Positions 8,422 to 16,603 of a DNA stretch of 64,000 bases are shown here, in pieces. How positions within the stretch are numbered: position 1 is the stretch's first letter; each line of letters begins with the position of its first letter. Origin of the DNA: Pedobacter frigidisoli (GTDB lineage: Bacteria > Bacteroidota > Bacteroidia > Sphingobacteriales > Sphingobacteriaceae); NCBI RefSeq assembly GCF_004331675.1, contig NZ_SJSN01000020.1:1-64000 (forward strand), in the 5' to 3' direction. Below the pieces are notes generated by a model. That model searched no databases. It worked only from the letters and a program-made list of their open reading frames with translations, and was not told where the DNA came from. Made by a program: the position numbers and the translations under genes.

Positions 8422-9957
8422 ATGCCTGTCCAAAAACCAGTTTTCAAGCCCTACTATCAGGACCAGATCATGGCTATTCCGCCCACTCTGGATGAACTTG
8501 TGGCAAAAGGCCATCCTGTCCGCATCGTCAACGATGTCATTAACCGAATCAATATCCAGGGGCTGTTGAATGCTTACAAGATTAAGGGCACCTCAAGCTA
8601 CCATCCACAAATGCTGTTAAAGGTTTTGGTATATGGGTATGTGAGCAATGTCTACAGTAGCAGAAAGCTGGAGGTAGCCTGCAGGGAGAACATCAACTTT
8701 ATGTGGCTCAATGGAACGAGCTATCCCGATCACAATACCATCAACCGTTTTCGTGGCGTGCGTCTTAAGGATGCACTCCGCAGTGTATTTGAGGAGGTGG
8801 TAAAACTCTTGGCTGCAGAAGGCCTGTTGAGCATTGAAGAGGTCTATACTGATGGTACCAAGATAGAGGCCAATGCGAACAGGTACACCTTTGTGTGGAA
8901 AAAAGCCATCCAGACCAATAAGGAGAAGATGGGGAAGGCCCTGGGTGAAATCTGGCAATATGCCCAAAGTGTCGCCAAGGTAGAGGATGGCTTGCCCGAA
9001 CCACCGGATTTTACCGACATCGATACCGAAAAGGTACAGCAGACCGTGGATACGCTCAATGCAGTGTTGGCAGAAAAAACAGATCTGGACAAAAAGGTCA
9101 AAGCGAAGCTGAGGTATGTAACCAGGGAATATCCAGAAAAGATGGCAGAATATGAGCGTAAGGAAGCAATTCTGGGGGAACGGAACAGCTTTAGTAAAAC
9201 CGATACGGATGCGACCTTCATGCGCATGAAGGATGACCACATGCAAAATGGTCAGCTCAAGCCAGGTTACAATGTACAGATATCGACCTCAAACCAGTTC
9301 ATCGTAAACTACACCATCCATCCGAACCCCACTGACACCACTACCTTAAAAGAACATATCGAGCAACATCAGGCCAGTTTTGGTAAAACCCTTAAGACCA
9401 TTACCGCAGATGCAGGATATGGAAGCGAGGAAAATTATGAGATCATGGAAGCTGGCCAGATTGAGGCTTACGTAAAATATGGCATGTTCGACAAGGAGCA
9501 AAGTGAAACCCACGACAAGAAGAAACCATTTGCCCAGGACAGGCTATTCTACAATCAGGAGCAGGATTGTTATATATGTCCAATGGGTCAAAAAATGAAC
9601 TATATCGGCGATAGCAAACGAAAAACAAGTACCGGGTTTGAGCAGACCAGCAAAAGGTACCAGGCAGGGAACTGCGCTACATGTCCACTCAACGGAGCCT
9701 GCCACAAATCTCAGGGAAATAGGATCATAGAGGTCAACGAAAATCTGAGGCGACATAAAGCAAAAGCATATCAGCTACTCAACAGTGAAAAGGGAGTTGA
9801 AAAACGAAAGCAAAGGTGTCATGATGTTGAACCAGTGTTCGGGAATATTAAACAGAACCATGGGTTCCGTCGCTTCATGCTTCGCGGGAAAGAAAAAGTG
9901 GCAATAGAATGGGGGTTATTGGCAATTGCACAAGATGTTAGAAAAAAAGCAGCCTAA
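8422..9957 (+). CDS. IS1182-family DDE transposase
   Basis: A 511-aa protein from the ATG at 8422; an upstream in-frame TTG at 8413 is less likely. The N-terminal DUF772-type region is clear (VLVYGYVSNVYSSRKLE; CRENINFMWLNG; PDHNTINRFR). The catalytic DDE core starts at VYTDGTKIEANANRYTF, continues with the second Asp in ITADAGYGSEENYE, and ends with the glutamate-containing region RCHDVEPVFGNIKQNHGFRR. A Cys cluster (CYICPMGQKM; NCATCPLNGACH) typical of the IS1182 group lies between. No frameshift or stop interrupts it, so the element may be active. It has its own start just inside the left inverted repeat. Confidence 0.95.
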   Translation: MPVQKPVFKPYYQDQIMAIPPTLDELVAKGHPVRIVNDVINRINIQGLLNAYKIKGTSSYHPQMLLKVLVYGYVSNVYSSRKLEVACRENINFMWLNGTSYPDHNTINRFRGVRLKDALRSVFEEVVKLLAAEGLLSIEEVYTDGTKIEANANRYTFVWKKAIQTNKEKMGKALGEIWQYAQSVAKVEDGLPEPPDFTDIDTEKVQQTVDTLNAVLAEKTDLDKKVKAKLRYVTREYPEKMAEYERKEAILGERNSFSKTDTDATFMRMKDDHMQNGQLKPGYNVQISTSNQFIVNYTIHPNPTDTTTLKEHIEQHQASFGKTLKTITADAGYGSEENYEIMEAGQIEAYVKYGMFDKEQSETHDKKKPFAQDRLFYNQEQDCYICPMGQKMNYIGDSKRKTSTGFEQTSKRYQAGNCATCPLNGACHKSQGNRIIEVNENLRRHKAKAYQLLNSEKGVEKRKQRCHDVEPVFGNIKQNHGFRRFMLRGKEKVAIEWGLLAIAQDVRKKAA

Positions 9958-10071
9958 AAAGGCTTGCCTTTGCTCTTTTTAACAAAATACTGGATAAATA
10001 AACATTTCTAGACAGCAATAAACAAATAACATGTAGGACTTATTTAAATACAAAAAAATCTGCCTCATTTA

Positions 10072-10091
10072 TTTTGAGACAGCCTCATTTC
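10072..10091 (-). repeat. Right terminal inverted repeat of the IS
   Basis: Exact inverted copy of 8300-8319, located 115 bp after the transposase stop. A partial extra copy of the end (GCCTCATTTATTTT) lies immediately inside it. Confidence 0.85.
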
Positions 10092-10275
10092 AAATTCTAA
10101 CTAGGGTGAGTAATTATTGCTAAAAAATCAAAACTGTATACCTTATAAAACTCATGTAAACAAGCGATTAGCAGCCTTCTGAAATCGAAAAATCTGAAAC
10201 TATGACGGCATGAATATTCGATTTACTCTTGACATCAATCTTTATTAGCAAACCTTCAACTTGGGCTAAATGTGG

Positions 10276-11469
10276 TCATAAAGTGAGAGTTAGTATCCAA
10301 CTCGTTATTTTTTCAAGCACATCGGCACGAATAGACTCACTAATCTGAGCATAATTTTTAGGCTCGCCAGTTGGGTCTGTTTGCATAAAGTGATTCATAT
10401 CCTGGAACATTACAACATCTGAGACCTTGTTTACAGCGATATTATCCTTAAGCAAGCGAAAATCTTCAGCTGGGGGCACTTGTTTATCACTACTCCCGAA
10501 AATCCCTAGTATCGGACATTTTACCGCTTTCATATCTTCTACAGGGTTATATCTCAAGATATACTGATACCATGGCGATAAAAAGTCTCTGTAAGACCGA
10601 AAAAGCACATCCCGAGAGCGAGCATTGGTATCAAATCTCAATTTGGTTCTCATGGAAGCTGAACTTGTCTTAGCAAGAGAATCTAACGCTGAATTGATCA
10701 CCGACTTAAGCTCTTCCTGTGTATGCGCTTTTTGGGGAATATTATCAGTGATATACCGATGAAGTTTCATCCTTTCGCTAATTAGGCTATCTATTCGAAA
10801 ACTTTTCTCAAACTGTTTTAGGGATTGAAAACGATTAACCTCTCGTAAACCGATAACCGGCGCAGAAATCAAAATCATGAAATTGATATGGTCAGGATTT
10901 AATTTGTACACCATCGGTGCGATAATTCCGCCTTCACTATGTCCTATTAATCCAATTTTCTCTTTATCAATATCAGTTCTTGTTCGCAAATAATTTACTC
11001 CTGCATTAATATCCTTTGCGAAATCAAGTGAGGTACTTGTTTTATAATCTCCTGTTGTGGCACCTATCCCGCGGTCATCAATTCGGAGCACTGCAATACC
11101 CTTGCGGCTTAACTGATCGGCTAAAACCCAAAAATATTTATGTGCATCACAGGTATAATCTCGATCTTGACCTCCCGTGCCCGATATGAGTACAACCGTT
11201 GGAAAATGCTTTTTCCCTTTCGGTCGTGTAAGCGTTGCGCCATAGGTTAATCCTGTTTCTTTACCTGCAAATAGTACATCCTCCACAACATAGGTATAGG
11301 GTGGCTTTGGAATTTGTAAACGATCCGATCCTGGTGGGATATGCTGTAACATCCATTTAGCCCGTGTTGTATCCGCGGTGGGATAGGCTTTTAGATTCGC
11401 ATCACCCTGTGCTGAAGATTGGAGTATATTACCCAGTAAAATAATGAAAAGCAAGCAGTATTTTTTCAT
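10276..11469 (-). CDS. Exported alpha/beta hydrolase
   Basis: A 397-aa protein with a signal peptide (MKKYCLLFIILLGNILQSSA). The fold shows as VVLISGTGGQDRD (oxyanion region, about 92-104), the nucleophile elbow GHSEGG with Ser178, an Asp in GSSDKQVPP, and a His in FQDMNHFMQ. These fit the dienelactone hydrolase / acyl-peptidase-like group and predict an esterase or peptidase acting in the periplasm. It is the last gene of the sigma-FecR-SusC operon: its start is one base after the preceding stop. The enzymatic substrate is not evident. As the only hydrolase of that locus it is the best candidate for processing the imported compound. Confidence 0.88.
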   Translation of the reverse strand: MKKYCLLFIILLGNILQSSAQGDANLKAYPTADTTRAKWMLQHIPPGSDRLQIPKPPYTYVVEDVLFAGKETGLTYGATLTRPKGKKHFPTVVLISGTGGQDRDYTCDAHKYFWVLADQLSRKGIAVLRIDDRGIGATTGDYKTSTSLDFAKDINAGVNYLRTRTDIDKEKIGLIGHSEGGIIAPMVYKLNPDHINFMILISAPVIGLREVNRFQSLKQFEKSFRIDSLISERMKLHRYITDNIPQKAHTQEELKSVINSALDSLAKTSSASMRTKLRFDTNARSRDVLFRSYRDFLSPWYQYILRYNPVEDMKAVKCPILGIFGSSDKQVPPAEDFRLLKDNIAVNKVSDVVMFQDMNHFMQTDPTGEPKNYAQISESIRADVLEKITSWILTLTL

Positions 11470-11470
11470 C

Positions 11471-12916
11471 TTATTTCAACATCTTTTCTAGTGCACGACT
11501 ATACTGTTCAGACTCTGGGTTTAATTGAATTGCCTGTTTCTCCCAAGTTATGGCTTCTTTAACCTTACCATTTTTAAATAGAAGGGTGGCATATAAGTCA
11601 ATTGCATCGGCCTCAGCCTCTTTCTTATTTGCTATCACAGCCATTTTTGTGATTACATAATCAAGGTCTTGCTTATCGGCACTATAGGTCAGTACGGGTT
11701 TCGCAACTTTCCTTTGGAAATTCCGATCTGATACGTTAGTACCATAAGTTCGATCAGAAGATACAAGTAAAGAAGTGTACGCTGTCCAATCTGGTTTAAA
11801 CCTAGCCCAGTCAATTTTTGCCGAAATTAAATTACGTCCAGCCGATGTAGCGTCGAACCTTTCAGTTAATTGTTTATTCAACTTCGACCAATCTACTTCA
11901 CTAGGTGTGGCACTCCTCAATGGCAACAAGAATGGGGTTACAACCTCTCTGGCAGCTACATTGTCTATTAATTCATTCGTAGATCCTGGAGCCCTAAGTA
12001 CGGTTTCCATTGCGTTGCTATTTTTGATGATGAAAGCAAAGGATTTACTGGTGCTACCTAGTAATGCGGCAGATCTAGAGATTAACCTTGCAGTACTGGC
12101 GCTTGATAGAATGCTATCCGGCGATTTCTGCACAAGTAGTTCTGCCATTTTAAGTGCTTCATCTCTTTCATTTGCACTATACATCAGAAAAAATATATTT
12201 GAAGGCAACATCTTCTGTTCTGGCGTCAATCTTGAAGCATATACTTTTGCAAGCCCTTCTGCTCTTCTTTCGTCTCGTAAAATCCTCTGGATAAGATTAA
12301 TGTCAAATACATTAGTTTGTTGTTCTGGCGTTTTTCTGGATAAATAGGCTCTTGCCATTTCTTCCGCTTCCTTAGTCCTACTCACGCGATACGCCGCGAT
12401 TGCCGGTCCACCCAATAGTGCAGTATCTACTTTACCTTGTTTGAATGCTTCGATCTGTGTAAGCAATTGTTTCTGAGGGTCGAAAGCATCTTTACCAATT
12501 TGGATAAAATATTGTTTCGATGAAGCACCTAGAACCTGGTGTAGAAGTTTGCCATCCGCAGCAATAAAGAGCAGGTTTGGATAGCCGTTAACAACATATA
12601 GTCTTCTAATTCTATCGGCTTCTGCCTTTAATTTTTTAGATGCGTCATCAATTGCAGGACGTTCCATATCAATCCTAACCGAAATGTAATGTTCGTTATA
12701 ATACGCTCCAACAGCTTTATCAGGAAATACGTTACGATCCATTTCAACACACGGCGCTCCACCTTCCATGAAACAATTAACAAATATATTTTTACCTGAA
12801 GACTTGGCTTTTTCCAAAATCTGCGACCAGTCATCGTACTGCACAAATGTTACACCTTGTGCATACGCTCCCAATCCCATCACGAGAAAAAGGGAAACCA
12901 TAATTATTCTTTTCAT
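11471..12916 (-). CDS. Exported thioredoxin-like protein with atypical active site
   Basis: A 481-aa protein. A signal peptide (MKRIIMVSLFLVMGLGAYAQ) leads into a thioredoxin_7-like domain (about 25-145). At the CxxC position the sequence is FMEGGAPCVEMDRNVF: the first Cys is replaced by Gly and only the second remains, though an extra Cys lies a few residues upstream (NCFMEGG). A predicted helical repeat region follows, and the last 60 residues look like a TPR (AEADAIDLYATLLFKNGKVK, EAITWEKQAIQLNPESEQYS). It sits between a TlpA-like thioredoxin and the hydrolase, with 1-10 bp gaps. It is probably a periplasmic redox or scaffold partner of the SusC/SusD system; a classical disulfide reductase role is doubtful. 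Confidence 0.85.
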   Translation of the reverse strand: MKRIIMVSLFLVMGLGAYAQGVTFVQYDDWSQILEKAKSSGKNIFVNCFMEGGAPCVEMDRNVFPDKAVGAYYNEHYISVRIDMERPAIDDASKKLKAEADRIRRLYVVNGYPNLLFIAADGKLLHQVLGASSKQYFIQIGKDAFDPQKQLLTQIEAFKQGKVDTALLGGPAIAAYRVSRTKEAEEMARAYLSRKTPEQQTNVFDINLIQRILRDERRAEGLAKVYASRLTPEQKMLPSNIFFLMYSANERDEALKMAELLVQKSPDSILSSASTARLISRSAALLGSTSKSFAFIIKNSNAMETVLRAPGSTNELIDNVAAREVVTPFLLPLRSATPSEVDWSKLNKQLTERFDATSAGRNLISAKIDWARFKPDWTAYTSLLVSSDRTYGTNVSDRNFQRKVAKPVLTYSADKQDLDYVITKMAVIANKKEAEADAIDLYATLLFKNGKVKEAITWEKQAIQLNPESEQYSRALEKMLK

Positions 12917-12925
12917 AAAATTTCT

Positions 12926-14224
12926 TTATTCGGCTTTTTTAGCCAAGTTTACCATGATCTTAATTTCGTCGGCGAGTTTTGTTGGACTGCCGTAATAGCC
13001 AGTCATATCAAATCGGATATCTCCGTTTCTATCGAGTACGAACTTTCTTGGAATTCCACTCACGCCCAGCATTTTTGCCACTCTATTGGTCTGATCTGCA
13101 TCGCCAGTTTCGTCAAACAACACGTGAAAAGGAAAATCATTATCCTTCAAATATTTTATAACCGTTTCCTTGTAGTTTTTTGTATGTTCTTGCGTATCTA
13201 TGAAATAGAAGATCACGTCTTTGTCGTTCGCGAAACTATTTAATGCCAATTTCATTCCAGGAAATGCTGCCTTACACGGTACGCACCAAGAAGCGAAAAA
13301 GTCCAACACTACTGTTTTTCCCTTCCAATCTTTTGTACTTACCTTTTTACCAGAAGCGTCAAGCAGCGTAAACTCGGCCATTGTTTTTTTGATCATTGAG
13401 GTAGACAATTCTTTCTCGAGCTTAGCCATGTCATTACCATCTTTCAGCGAAGAAATGTATTCGTCGAATTGTTTACCATTTTTAGCGGTGTACGCTTTAC
13501 GAAGTAGTTCAAGCATAGCTGGGGTGGCCTGGTTAGCACGCACAGATTCTTCAAGCGCTTTGTTCAGCTCCTGCTTTAATCCCAAGGCATTAAGCAACAG
13601 CGCACGATCTTCGTTCAATGAGGCTTTAGTATACCCGAAATACTTAAATGCTTCTTCAGATTCAGCTAATCCCGGTTTATTAACATGAGCTTTCTGTAGG
13701 ATATTGACATGAGCAAGCAAATTACGCCAGTAGGTTTGCCCAAATATTTTTTTCCATTCTTCGTCTGTATTACTGCTGTATTCTCTCGGTTTATTATCTC
13801 TGAGAGCACGAAAAATCTTCATCAACATATTTGATCGGTCTACCAATTTTTCAGCAGGCATAATCTTATTAGAGTTCATTAAATACACTTGACGATAGTA
13901 CAATTCTGCAGCAGTTAAAAAGGTGATGCGATCTGCATATTCCTTTATCTTGGCATCAATAGGCTGTTTAGTTTTAGTAATCAGAATAACGTATATTCTA
14001 GAGTACTGGATATTTTCCGCTTTGTCTTTTGCAGGGTCAGCTTGGTTTATGGGATATTCGTTGAGAAAATCCTGACTAAACTGTACCGCCTTAGCAGAAT
14101 CTGTCTCGTGGTACGCCTTATTAAAGGCAACATACTTTGCGCTTCTTTCTCTTGCTTGTGCTTTTAAATTCGTTGTCGAGAAAGCCACCACAAATACGAG
14201 GAGCAATATTGTTATAATTTTCAT
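12926..14224 (-). CDS. TlpA-family exported thioredoxin
   Basis: A 432-aa protein with signal peptide (MKIITILLLVFVVAFSTTNL), a long helical N-terminal region (about 25-280) of unknown function, and a C-terminal AhpC/TSA-Redoxin TlpA domain. The domain contains WKGKTVVLDFFASWCVPCKA with an intact WCxxC at about residues 310-314, then VSGIPRKFVLDRNGDI, the cis-Pro segment. It would act as a thiol-disulfide reductase in the periplasm or on the outer-membrane inner face. It starts 73 bp after the PKD-like lipoprotein stop, in a gap that holds a strong hairpin. Its pairing with the atypical thioredoxin downstream is seen in related SusC/SusD loci (from memory). Confidence 0.92.
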   Translation of the reverse strand: MKIITILLLVFVVAFSTTNLKAQARERSAKYVAFNKAYHETDSAKAVQFSQDFLNEYPINQADPAKDKAENIQYSRIYVILITKTKQPIDAKIKEYADRITFLTAAELYYRQVYLMNSNKIMPAEKLVDRSNMLMKIFRALRDNKPREYSSNTDEEWKKIFGQTYWRNLLAHVNILQKAHVNKPGLAESEEAFKYFGYTKASLNEDRALLLNALGLKQELNKALEESVRANQATPAMLELLRKAYTAKNGKQFDEYISSLKDGNDMAKLEKELSTSMIKKTMAEFTLLDASGKKVSTKDWKGKTVVLDFFASWCVPCKAAFPGMKLALNSFANDKDVIFYFIDTQEHTKNYKETVIKYLKDNDFPFHVLFDETGDADQTNRVAKMLGVSGIPRKFVLDRNGDIRFDMTGYYGSPTKLADEIKIMVNLAKKAE

Positions 14225-14256
14225 TTTGTTGAATTATAGTATTTATCGTAAAGCAA

Positions 14257-14289
14257 AAGTGCTTTTGGAATGATCCTCCAAAAGCACTT
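14257..14289 (-). terminator. Intra-operon hairpin between SusC/D genes and redox genes
   Basis: AAGTGCTTTTGGA (14257-14269) and its exact reverse complement (14277-14289) form a perfect 13-bp stem with a 7-nt loop. In the minus-strand direction it lies 7 bp after the PKD-like gene stop and is followed by a T-rich run (TTTTGCTTT). It fits a partial terminator or an mRNA 3'-end stabiliser that sets lower expression of the downstream thioredoxin and hydrolase genes. Confidence 0.65.
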
Positions 14290-14296
14290 CGTTAGA

Positions 14297-15835
14297 TTAG
14301 GTTCCTGTACCTCTGAATTTTGCGGTCATATCGCTAATTTTCCCAAAACCTGTATAAACTTTCAATGGAGTTGGACTGATTACACCGCTGGCAACATTTA
14401 TAGCTAGTTCGTACAACCTACCTTGCGTACCGTCCCAAGTAGCTACATAAACCACGGCACTATTTGTTAATGTAAATTCCGTTTTCGGTGCATTAGGATT
14501 CAGTACTGGTTTGAAGATGCGCATACAAGTAATTGTTTCTGCCGCAGGTAGGCCATTAAAAGCAACTGTAGCGGTTCTTGTTCCCGAGTAGTCGAAACGA
14601 TAAACATTTTTGTCTGTTGCATAAAGAGCTACGTTACCCAACTCTCCTACTTGGAAGAATTTCGCTTGGGTGATTTCAGGAAGCGCAGTCATGTCATAAG
14701 TTGCTACAGCTAGTCTTCCTGCATCGGCAATACCAACGTTTAACACATACATATAACGTCCATTTCCGGTGTTATCTTTAAAGAATGCATAAGCATATTT
14801 GTTGAAGCCTCTATCCATAAAGAGCATGTTCTTTCCAACATTTGACGGACTGAACGACGGAATAGGAGCTGTTGTTGCCGCTGGTAAAAACTGAATGAAA
14901 TTATAGTTCCCCAATGCTTGCCCTGTGTACATAAACTTTTGGAATTTCTGATCATACACAAGCGCTCCATAAGTACCTAATTCATTAAATACAAGATATG
15001 GTGCAAGTGAATAATCACCATTGTAAATATTATTATATAACGCATCCTGTATCACCCCATAAGGTAACTGTTGTAATTTCCCATCATTGATCAAAAGGTC
15101 ATTGCTACCATTATTAATGAAAGCCTGGAAATTTTTTGCTGCCAGTGGTGTACGGAAAAGTTCTTGATCCGTTCCCATCAGTGCGAATGTAAATCCATTC
15201 ACCCTTTTTATCGTTTTATTGGTTGCTACCATAATGTAGTTAAATAGCGAATTGCTTCTTCTGGCAAAACCAAGCATTTGCCCTTCGCCGTCAAGTTTTG
15301 CTCCTTGAATAGTTTGGAAGAGATTAGACATCCTTTTGGTTGGTCCCGTTGGAGAAAGATTGGTGCTGGCGATAAAATCTACATCACTTTGCCCACCCAG
15401 CGAGTGTAATACTAACCAACCAGTCTCAATAGGTGCGCTTACATTTAAAAGTGTTCTTGCGTTCGTTTTTCCATTATTAGATTTATCGGTAACAATAAAC
15501 TCTAAATAATATGCTCCTGGAGGAGTTGGTAGTGCAACATCCAGTACTTTTTTTGTAGAAATTACAGAAGGCGTACCTAAGGTTACAGAAGAACTGGATT
15601 TTACGTACGTTATCCATTGGTAACTCAGGTTCGAGGTATCTCCCGGATAGTTTACAGTGGGACTAACCGTAAGTTTAGCATATTGTTCAATATTATAAAC
15701 TGCTGCGATGTTCGTTTCATCAACGGTAGCAACTCCAGGATCGTTATAGTCATAGTTGCCTAAATCCTTTTTACAAGCGAAAAGTGCGGTGATTAGGCAA
15801 AATATCAAAGTCAGCTTTATATAGCGTGTTTTCAT
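14297..15835 (-). CDS. PKD-like family lipoprotein
   Basis: A 512-aa protein. The N-terminus MKTRYIKLTLIFCLITALFACKKD is a lipoprotein signal with the lipobox Cys in LFAC. A PKD-like Ig fold follows (NIEQYAKLTVSPTVNYPGD; LSYQWITYVKSS; AYYLEFIVTDKSNNG). The remainder is a beta-rich repeat region resembling a propeller of surface-binding proteins. It follows the DUF4843 lipoprotein and SusD in one operon, so it is most likely an outer-membrane-anchored substrate-binding accessory of the SusC transporter. The family's ligand is unknown. Confidence 0.85.
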   Translation of the reverse strand: MKTRYIKLTLIFCLITALFACKKDLGNYDYNDPGVATVDETNIAAVYNIEQYAKLTVSPTVNYPGDTSNLSYQWITYVKSSSSVTLGTPSVISTKKVLDVALPTPPGAYYLEFIVTDKSNNGKTNARTLLNVSAPIETGWLVLHSLGGQSDVDFIASTNLSPTGPTKRMSNLFQTIQGAKLDGEGQMLGFARRSNSLFNYIMVATNKTIKRVNGFTFALMGTDQELFRTPLAAKNFQAFINNGSNDLLINDGKLQQLPYGVIQDALYNNIYNGDYSLAPYLVFNELGTYGALVYDQKFQKFMYTGQALGNYNFIQFLPAATTAPIPSFSPSNVGKNMLFMDRGFNKYAYAFFKDNTGNGRYMYVLNVGIADAGRLAVATYDMTALPEITQAKFFQVGELGNVALYATDKNVYRFDYSGTRTATVAFNGLPAAETITCMRIFKPVLNPNAPKTEFTLTNSAVVYVATWDGTQGRLYELAINVASGVISPTPLKVYTGFGKISDMTAKFRGTGT

Positions 15836-15846
15836 AATTTAATTTT

Positions 15847-16599
15847 TTAAGGAAAGGTAACTGCAACTCCAAATTCATCAGTAAGCGGTGTAGTGTGCGT
15901 ACTGTTATACTGTGCCAAAGCTAATTTTAGCTGTCTGGCATATTCCAACATTTGTTGGTTAGTAATTAATGTGGGCGAATAAGCTGAGGATCCTTGAACG
16001 GGGAAGGCGCTCAATGCGATAGTATCAATGATGAACTGATATTTAACTCTGCTGTACGTTCCAAAATAACCAAGCAGTCCACCAACCACGCTATCCCAGT
16101 TCGTAGGCTTAATTAGCGCATCATTCCAGTTTAGTGTAAAAAGGTTGCTTTCAATTACTCCAGCTTTAAAATCATTTTCGTCTTTCAATCTAATTTTAAG
16201 TTGTTTAGTAATTGTCTTTAAGTCGGCAGTACGATATACAACTACTGGTAATCTTCCCATAAGTTGGTTAGCTTTTACTGTTCCCGTTAAAATTTTATAA
16301 TCTGTGCCAGCGGTAGCCGAATTAGCATCAATAATCGCTTCTGCACCGAATTTTCTTTCCGTAGGTGCCGCAAGACCAATAATCTTAACACCAACATAAA
16401 TTGTATCCTGGGCTAAGGTAACAGAGCGTGTAGCGAAAGAATAAGCTATACTAGAAACCAACACAGTAGAATTAGCTTGCTGTACATAAAAATAAACCAT
16501 TGGATCGTCCTCATACTTATCAATATCTTTTTTACACGATCCGAATGTTATCCACGTAATCAGTACAAAAAAAAAGTTTCTTAAATTCATTTTCATCAT
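15847..16599 (-). CDS. DUF4843 lipoprotein
   Basis: About 250 aa from the ATG at 16597-16599, just 4 bp after the SusD stop; several nearby ATG codons are alternatives, and a longer frame would run into susD. The lipobox is FGSCKKD after a short hydrophobic segment. The body contains the family's beta-sandwich pattern (DDPMVYFYVQQANS; IYVGVKIIGLAA; FGAEAIIDANSATAGTDYKI). DUF4843 proteins occur almost always after SusC/SusD pairs and before PKD-like proteins, as here. The probable role is an outer-membrane accessory binding protein for the imported substrate; function is not established. Confidence 0.85.
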   Translation of the reverse strand: MMKMNLRNFFFVLITWITFGSCKKDIDKYEDDPMVYFYVQQANSTVLVSSIAYSFATRSVTLAQDTIYVGVKIIGLAAPTERKFGAEAIIDANSATAGTDYKILTGTVKANQLMGRLPVVVYRTADLKTITKQLKIRLKDENDFKAGVIESNLFTLNWNDALIKPTNWDSVVGGLLGYFGTYSRVKYQFIIDTIALSAFPVQGSSAYSPTLITNQQMLEYARQLKLALAQYNSTHTTPLTDEFGVAVTFP

Positions 16600-16603
16600 C
16601 GTA

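Larger units (their letters stand above)
8300..10091 (+). mobile_element. IS1182-family insertion sequence
   Basis: A complete-looking element of about 1.79 kb bounded by perfect 20-bp inverted repeats: GAAATGAGGCTGTCTCAAAA at 8300-8319 and its reverse complement at 10072-10091. The core GAGGCTGTCTCAAAA is the usual end of such elements. The single transposase gene (8422-9957) fills the interior. No direct target duplication is visible: the AAAT/ATTT next to the core are inverted, and the outer flanks differ. It sits between the lectin stub and the hydrolase end of the FecI/SusC operon, so it interrupts an intergenic region rather than a gene. Confidence 0.9.

Noticed and set aside
8617..9246. 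Long minus-strand ORFs inside the transposase
   Set aside because: Antisense shadows of a well-supported IS1182 transposase.
11775..12347. 190-codon plus-strand ORF
   Set aside because: Antisense shadow of the thioredoxin-like gene with Ala/Ser/Leu-biased composition.
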